9,097 nt of DNA, from positions 1 to 9,097 of the forward strand of contig UQUX01000070.1 in NCBI GenBank assembly GCA_900544425.1. The letters run 5' to 3'. Shown here piece after piece: positions 5,566 through 9,097 of the stretch (its first letter is position 1; each line of letters opens with the position of its first letter). Origin of the DNA: an uncultured Collinsella sp. Lineage in GTDB: Bacteria; Actinomycetota; Coriobacteriia; Coriobacteriales; Coriobacteriaceae. The notes beneath the pieces were generated by a model. It worked only from the letters and a program-made list of their open reading frames with translations, was not told where the DNA came from and did not search any database. The position numbers were made by a program, and so were the translations under genes.

Positions 5566-5946
5566 ATGGCGGTGCAAAGAAGGAATACCAAGCAGCGAAA
5601 GCTGGTTCTTGACGCCGTGCGCCAAAGCTATAACCATCCCACCGCCGACGAAATCTACAACGTCGTGCGCGCGCAGGATGACAAAATCAGCCGCGGTACG
5701 GTCTACCGCAATCTCAATCTCTTGGCCGACGCCGGCGAAATCCTCTCCATCAAGACGCCGGGCGGCAGCCGCTTCGATCGCACCGTCGAGCCGCATGCGC
5801 ATATCATCTGCACCTCGTGCAGCCGCGTCATCGACGTACCACTCCCCTTCGATGCACAGCTCGACGCCAAAGCATCCGAGCAAATCGGCTGGCACGTCAC
5901 GTCGCACTACACCATCTTCGAGGGTCTCTGCCCCGATTGCCGGTAG
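5566..5946 (+). CDS. perR: Fur-family regulator, PerR type (peroxide-sensing repressor)
   Basis: The 126-residue protein has the Fur winged helix (SRGTVYRNLNLLADAGEI, 42-59) and the C-terminal dimer domain. Two CxxC pairs (Cys82/Cys85 and Cys122/Cys125) form the structural zinc site. The regulatory site aligns by spacing with the five ligands of Bacillus subtilis PerR: His24 (HPTADEIY), Asp71 (SRFD), His77 and His79 (HAH), and Asp90 (VID). The Asp at the SRFD position is the feature that favours PerR over Fur or Zur. In PerR, iron-catalysed oxidation of these histidines by hydrogen peroxide releases DNA. ATG 5566 follows AAAGAGG (5551-5557) with 8 nt spacing. No catalase or peroxiredoxin gene is adjacent, so its targets lie elsewhere. 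The peroxide role is inferred from residues, and a manganese or iron sensor remains possible. Confidence 0.82.
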   Translation: MAVQRRNTKQRKLVLDAVRQSYNHPTADEIYNVVRAQDDKISRGTVYRNLNLLADAGEILSIKTPGGSRFDRTVEPHAHIICTSCSRVIDVPLPFDAQLDAKASEQIGWHVTSHYTIFEGLCPDCR

Positions 5947-6023
5947 ACGTTTGGAACATGCCTTAAAATCCACCTTTCCGCACTTTGCAGCAAGAAGTAG
6001 ATTTCTAGACATGCCCCAAATGT
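5947..6023. other. Convergent gap between perR and the HAD phosphatase gene
   Basis: Two genes end here from opposite sides. An imperfect inverted repeat brackets the gap: ACGTTTGG-AA-CATG (5947-5960) pairs with CATG-CC-CCAAATGT (6010-6023), with a 2x2 mismatch and a loop of about 49 nt. No real T run follows on either strand, so it is a poor candidate for a bidirectional terminator. I see no other terminator in the gap. Confidence 0.3.
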
Positions 6024-6821
6024 TTACTCAGCAAGTAGACGGTGCAGTTCTTCTTCGACCGTGCGCACGTAACGGACGCGGTCGTTGACGCCACGCATGG
6101 TGGGGTTGCAGCTCTCCATCAGATAGGGATGGCCCACGACGTTGAGCATGTCGCGATCGTTCTCATTGTCGCCAAAAGCCATCATCTCATCGGGCGAAAT
6201 ACCCAGGGCACGACCGTAATCGGCAAGCGCGGAGCCCTTGCCCGAACCGAAACCGATCAAGTCCGTCCATGCGGTTCCCGACGTCATCACTTCGACACGA
6301 TCGCTAAAGAGGCGCTCGAAATACTCCCGGGCTGCCGGATAATCCACCTCGGGCGTCTGGAAGCCAATCTTAATGACATCCTCGTCGATGTCCTCGGGAC
6401 GGTCGACCACCGCCACATCGCAGTGGACCACATAGCGCAAATGGTCGACGAACGCATCGTTACCGCTCATGGCGTAGATGTGCCCCTCACACGAAAGGGT
6501 CACGTCGGTATGGGGATACGCAACCACGGCATTCGCGATAGCCATAGCAAGGCTACGCTCCATAGAGCGCTTGACAACGGCACGCCCCTCGCTCATCACC
6601 AGGGTTCCGTTTTCGCATACATAGGTGAGCTCATCGGCCACCGGGGCAAACAGGTAGCGCAAGCTCGCATATTGACGGCCACTCGCCGGCATAAACACGA
6701 TACCGCGACGATGCAGCTCATCGATAAGCTCAAAGGCCTCGGAACGCAGCTCGCGCTCCCCCGGATGCAGCAACGTGCCGTCCAAATCGCATGCAATCAG
6801 TTTGATTCCCTCAAGACCCAT
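6024..6821 (-). CDS. Cof-type HAD-IIB family phosphatase
   Basis: A 265-residue HAD-superfamily hydrolase, the group that dephosphorylates sugar phosphates, FMN and similar small molecules. All four HAD motifs are visible: motif I ACDLDGTLL with the nucleophile Asp12 and acid/base Asp14; motif II PASGR with Ser47; motif III Lys195 in FGSGKGSAL; and motif IV GDNENDRDML with Asp218 and Asp222. The large insertion between motifs II and III is the type IIB cap. I chose ATG 6821 (MGLEGIKLIACDL). A TTG four codons upstream (6833) sits only 2 nt from the GGGAGG at 6836-6841, too close to be used. That GGGAGG is 14 nt from the ATG, with a closer GGGGAAG in between. It follows the UreE-like gene by 82 nt on the same strand and may be in its transcript. 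The substrate is unknown. Confidence 0.9.
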   Translation of the reverse strand: MGLEGIKLIACDLDGTLLHPGERELRSEAFELIDELHRRGIVFMPASGRQYASLRYLFAPVADELTYVCENGTLVMSEGRAVVKRSMERSLAMAIANAVVAYPHTDVTLSCEGHIYAMSGNDAFVDHLRYVVHCDVAVVDRPEDIDEDVIKIGFQTPEVDYPAAREYFERLFSDRVEVMTSGTAWTDLIGFGSGKGSALADYGRALGISPDEMMAFGDNENDRDMLNVVGHPYLMESCNPTMRGVNDRVRYVRTVEEELHRLLAE

Positions 6822-6903
6822 ATGCTTCCCCAAAGCCTCCCATCAACAGCAAGACGGACCTTGATTGGTCGCCCCTCAAAGCCCATCTTGCGCATACGCG
6901 CGC

Positions 6904-7482
6904 TTAGCCGCGCACCTTTTTTACGATGGTAAAGTCTGGAGCCATGCTCACGACGACCTCCGCCGCACTCGACGCAAAGCGCCGGCTGGCATCGAGCTCG
7001 CGTGTGACCACCGAGAGCCGAACACCCTCGACACCCCGGAGCATGCGGCCCAAAACAGGCTGCACCGGCGTATACATGCGCACGGTATGCTCGTCCGAGT
7101 CGCCTCGGAAGAGCGGCGCATGCATGTTGCCGATCTCCCAGCACGAATGCGCGAGCGCAATCGGGTCCATGCGGTCAACTTCGACCAAATAAACCTCGGC
7201 GCTGCGCAAGCGCACGACAACTGCCACGGGCACCATGCCCGAACGGTCGATGGCGAGCACGTCGCCATCGGCAAGACGACCGCCGTCGGCAGTATCCAGC
7301 CGAACATCGATCGTGCGCCCCAGCTCCGTCACGCCCGCAAACGCGCATACATCAGCCTGATCCCAATCGAGCAGTAGCTCGTCAACCTCAAAGACGCCGC
7401 CCAACTTCCGGCGAAGCAGGAGTTCATAGGACGGATCGTTGAGATTTCCCAAGCATGTCGTCGAAACCAAGCGTTCAGGCAT
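6904..7482 (-). CDS. UreE-like nickel metallochaperone family protein
   Basis: The 192-residue protein resembles urease accessory protein UreE. A UreE N-terminal-like part ends in GRTIDVRLDTADGGRLADGDVLA (two pieces, 55-65 and 66-77), matching the family's R-L-D-x-G-x-x-L-x-x-GDVLA pattern. The C-terminal-like part has AEVYLVEVDRMDPIALAHSC (95-114), then WEIGNMHAPL (115-124) containing His121 at the position of the conserved nickel-binding histidine of GNRHVPL, then VRMYTPVQPVLGRMLRG (134-150). There is no His-rich tail. It is longer than the usual 150 residues because of an extra N-terminal 50 residues and a 40-residue C-terminal end. It starts 3 nt after the slyD stop, so it is translationally coupled to it. 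No urease structural gene or other urease accessory gene is in the window. Whether it delivers nickel to urease, a hydrogenase, or has another role is unknown. Confidence 0.75.
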   Translation of the reverse strand: MPERLVSTTCLGNLNDPSYELLLRRKLGGVFEVDELLLDWDQADVCAFAGVTELGRTIDVRLDTADGGRLADGDVLAIDRSGMVPVAVVVRLRSAEVYLVEVDRMDPIALAHSCWEIGNMHAPLFRGDSDEHTVRMYTPVQPVLGRMLRGVEGVRLSVVTRELDASRRFASSAAEVVVSMAPDFTIVKKVRG

Positions 7483-7485
7483 ACT

Positions 7486-7914
7486 CTAACCCTCGGCCTC
7501 GACGAGCTCGATATCAAAGTTGAGATCCTTGCCGGCAAGCTCGTGGTTGGCATCGAGCGTCACGGCCTCGGGCGTCACGTCAATGACGACGGCGGGGACA
7601 GGCATGCCGCTCGGCGTGGACAGGAAGAGCTTCATGCCCTTCTCGATCTGCTCGATGTTGGGAACCTGTTCGGCCGGGAAGGTAATAACCATCTCGGGAT
7701 TGTGCTCGCCGTAGGCATCGGCAGCAGGAATGTGCACGGTCTTCTTCTCGCCCACCTGCATGTCGACAACAGCGGCGTCGAAGCCCTTGATCATCTGACC
7801 GGCACCGCAGGTGAACTCCAGCGGCTCGCCGCGATCGTAGGAGCTATCGAACTGCGTGCCGTCATCGAGCGTGCCGCGATAATGGGTCTTGACCTTCTTG
7901 CCCTGGTTGGACAT
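7486..7914 (-). CDS. slyD: SlyD-type FKBP peptidyl-prolyl cis-trans isomerase
   Basis: The 142-residue protein has an FKBP domain interrupted by the insert-in-flap chaperone domain typical of SlyD. Visible are THYRGTLDDGTQFDSSYDRG (10-29), the GAGQMIKGFDAAVVDMQVGE core (37-56), AYGEHNPEMVITFP (67-80) leading into the insert, and the return strand LDANHELAGKDLNFDIELVE (120-139). SlyD accelerates prolyl isomerisation and folding and in E. coli also binds nickel for hydrogenase maturation through a His/Cys-rich tail. That tail is absent here. ATG 7914 follows GGAGG (7920-7924) with 5 nt spacing. An upstream in-frame start (7944) lacks any ribosome binding site. It is the first gene of a probable slyD, UreE-like, HAD phosphatase cluster and diverges from the dipeptidase gene. 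Confidence 0.93.
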   Translation of the reverse strand: MSNQGKKVKTHYRGTLDDGTQFDSSYDRGEPLEFTCGAGQMIKGFDAAVVDMQVGEKKTVHIPAADAYGEHNPEMVITFPAEQVPNIEQIEKGMKLFLSTPSGMPVPAVVIDVTPEAVTLDANHELAGKDLNFDIELVEAEG

Positions 7915-7951
7915 GGTAACCTCCGTAATAAGGGCGGCGCACAACGCGGGC

Positions 7952-7969
7952 CGCCATGAACATATGGCG
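7952..7969. promoter_or_regulatory. Palindrome CGCCAT-N6-ATGGCG near the slyD transcription start
   Basis: A perfect 6-bp inverted repeat with a 6-nt spacer. It overlaps the expected slyD transcription start, seven bases beyond the TATAGT -10 at 7973-7978, so it could be a repressor site or the 5' hairpin of the slyD mRNA. No known consensus is matched. Confidence 0.4.
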
Positions 7970-7972
7970 CTA

Positions 7973-7978
7973 ACTATA
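7973..7978 (-). promoter_or_regulatory. -10 element of the slyD promoter
   Basis: The minus strand reads TATAGT here, in the gap between two divergent genes and 59 nt before the slyD ATG. A -35 at 17 nt is weak (GTCATT). TTGAAT is present but too close (13 nt). Confidence 0.4.
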
Positions 7979-7983
7979 CCCTA

Positions 7984-8001
7984 GTCATACAATTCAATGA
8001 C
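7984..8001. promoter_or_regulatory. Inverted repeat GTCAT-N8-ATGAC over the -10 of the dipeptidase gene
   Basis: GTCAT (7984-7988) and ATGAC (7997-8001) flank the TACAAT (7988-7993) that is the likely plus-strand -10 of the dipeptidase gene, 41 nt before its ATG. A bound protein would occlude the promoter. It includes one half-site resembling NikR's TCATAC, but the partner half-site is missing, so I do not call a NikR site. Confidence 0.35.
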
Positions 8002-8034
8002 AGTTTGCAAAGAAACGCTGCAACCGGAGGAACC

Positions 8035-9048
8035 ATGGCATATCCCGTATTTGACCTTCACTGCGACACCGCTGACCGCATCGGCTGGGCCACACTCGAT
8101 CTCGACCTGCGCTTTACCGCCGGCACCGACGGTTATTTCCCCGGCGACGAAACACATCCGCAAGATTTCGATCTCATCGAGGGCAACGCCTGCGCCATCT
8201 CGCTCGCAAAGATTGGCAACACGCCGTGGGCACAGTGCTTCGCCACGTTTGTCCCCGACGAGATTCCCACCGCCCACGCCGCGCGCTTCCAGGCGCAGAT
8301 CATGGCGCATATGAGCGGCCAGGCAATGCTCAACCACGACCGCATGGTCAACGTACGCAGCGCCGCAGACATTCGCCCCGCGCTCAAGGACGGCAAGGCC
8401 GCTTGCATCCACACCATCGAAAACGCCACGTTCTTTGCCGAGGACCCCGCGCTGATCGAGGTGCTCAAGAGCTTGGGCGTGCTTATGTCGTCACTCAGCT
8501 GGAACGCGCAGGGACCGCTCGCGAGCGGACACGATACCCACGCCGGCCTCACCGCTGCCGGCATCGAGGCACTTACGCAGATGGAGCACGCCGGCATGGT
8601 ACTCGACGTCTCCCACCTCAACGATGAGTGCTTTGACGAGGTTGTCGCCCACGCCACGCGCCCCTTCGTCGCCAGCCACTCCAACTCCCGCACCGTCTGC
8701 GGCGTCAAGCGCAACCTCACCGACGACCAGTTCCGCACCATTCGCGACACGGGTGGCATCGTCGGCCTCAACTACTGCAGCGAGTTCCTTTCCAACGACG
8801 CAACCGACAAGACCGCCGCAGACGTCACCTTCGACCAGCTGGCGGCACATATCGAGCACTGGCTCGACCTGGGCGGCGAGGACGTCATCGCACTCGGCGG
8901 CGACTGGGACGGAGCCACGGTGCCCGCTTTCCTCTCCGATGCCAGCAAGATGCCCGAGTTCCAGAACATGCTCTCCAAGCACTTTGGCAAGACCGTGATG
9001 CAGAAGCTCTGCAGCGATAATTCGCTTGCCTTCTTTGAGCGTTATTAA
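8035..9048 (+). CDS. Membrane dipeptidase (peptidase M19, renal dipeptidase family)
   Basis: A 337-residue metallopeptidase that hydrolyses dipeptides, including D-amino acid or dehydro forms in this family. All binuclear zinc ligands are visible: His9 and Asp11 in FDLHCDTADR, bridging Glu129 in HTIENATFF, His194 in VLDVSHLND, and His215 in FVASHSNSR. Asp290 in LGGDWDG completes the active site. No signal peptide or membrane segment is seen, so the bacterial form is probably cytosolic despite the family name. ATG 8035 follows GGAGG (8026-8030) with 4 nt spacing and starts exactly at the barrel's first strand. An in-frame ATG at 8005 lies near the predicted transcription start and has no ribosome binding site. 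It probably forms a single-gene transcript, with its own promoter at 7988-7993 and an inverted repeat starting 20 nt past its stop. A role in peptide use or peptidoglycan-derived dipeptide salvage is inference. Confidence 0.93.
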   Translation: MAYPVFDLHCDTADRIGWATLDLDLRFTAGTDGYFPGDETHPQDFDLIEGNACAISLAKIGNTPWAQCFATFVPDEIPTAHAARFQAQIMAHMSGQAMLNHDRMVNVRSAADIRPALKDGKAACIHTIENATFFAEDPALIEVLKSLGVLMSSLSWNAQGPLASGHDTHAGLTAAGIEALTQMEHAGMVLDVSHLNDECFDEVVAHATRPFVASHSNSRTVCGVKRNLTDDQFRTIRDTGGIVGLNYCSEFLSNDATDKTAADVTFDQLAAHIEHWLDLGGEDVIALGGDWDGATVPAFLSDASKMPEFQNMLSKHFGKTVMQKLCSDNSLAFFERY

Positions 9049-9067
9049 TATCACGTCCCTTGAGCGG

Positions 9068-9097
9068 GCCGGCATGCCGAACGGTCGACATGCCGGC
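9068..9097 (+). terminator. Probable terminator hairpin after the dipeptidase gene (cut by window edge)
   Basis: GCCGGCATG (9068-9076) and CATGCCGGC (9089-9097) form a perfect 9-bp stem with a 12-nt loop containing a small CCG-AA-CGG sub-hairpin. The stem starts 20 nt after the stop codon. Any T run would lie beyond the window, so the terminator call rests on position and stem strength only. Confidence 0.6.

Noticed and set aside
5507..6088. A 193-codon open frame overlapping perR in another plus-strand frame
   Set aside because: Ser/Arg/Pro-rich out-of-frame translation; the perR frame has a ribosome binding site and full family motifs.
6797..6900. A short minus-strand frame of about 32 codons (MRKMGFEGRP...) between the UreE-like and HAD genes
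   Set aside because: It overlaps the HAD start, lacks a clear ribosome binding site and has no recognisable features; probably chance.
6042..6932. A 296-codon open frame on the plus strand opposite the HAD phosphatase gene
   Set aside because: The minus strand encodes a complete HAD-IIB protein with four motifs; the antisense frame shows no domain and no translation signal.
7984..8001. NikR operator next to slyD
   Set aside because: Only one TCATAC half-site is present; the GTATGA partner 16 nt away is missing.

Overview
The window looks like chromosomal DNA of a GC-rich bacterium with Gram-positive style signals: strong AGGAGG-type ribosome binding sites, short intergenic gaps, GC-rich third codon positions and a PerR-type Fur protein. 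Gene content and style fit a gut actinobacterium of the class Coriobacteriia, most like Collinsella. This assignment is from general recognition, not a search. I see no phage, transposon, CRISPR or RNA-gene signals.

Left part (1-2420): on the minus strand lies the 5' portion of a secreted coiled-coil protein cut by the window edge (1-527). It is preceded by a clear factor-independent terminator (738-779) that ends metY (840-2150), an O-acetylhomoserine sulfhydrylase. metY has a good sigma-70 promoter (TTGACC-17-TACTAT, 2335-2363) and a leader RNA of about 178 nt. That leader holds an unannotated 17-codon ORF (2213-2266) with a near-perfect Shine-Dalgarno and two cysteine codons. Its last third is folded into a long hairpin. 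I think this is a cysteine-sensing leader peptide and the most interesting item in the window.

Middle (2424-5946, plus strand): a LysR-type regulator diverges from metY and has an ATC-N9-GAT operator just upstream of itself. It is followed by rnhA (RNase HI), a Gfo/Idh/MocA-family oxidoreductase, an acylphosphatase with an N-terminal extension two bases behind it, and a PerR-type peroxide regulator with all five expected regulatory metal ligands.

Right part (6024-9048): convergent to perR, the minus strand carries slyD (FKBP-type prolyl isomerase), a UreE-like nickel-chaperone-family protein three bases downstream, and then a Cof-type HAD phosphatase. slyD diverges from a plus-strand M19 membrane-dipeptidase-type enzyme across a short intergenic region with two palindromes and back-to-back promoters. 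The window ends inside an inverted repeat that is probably the terminator of the dipeptidase gene.

Functional threads: sulfur amino acid synthesis and its control (metY, leader, LysR regulator); metal and redox handling (perR, slyD, UreE-like); housekeeping and salvage enzymes (rnhA, acylphosphatase, HAD phosphatase, dipeptidase).
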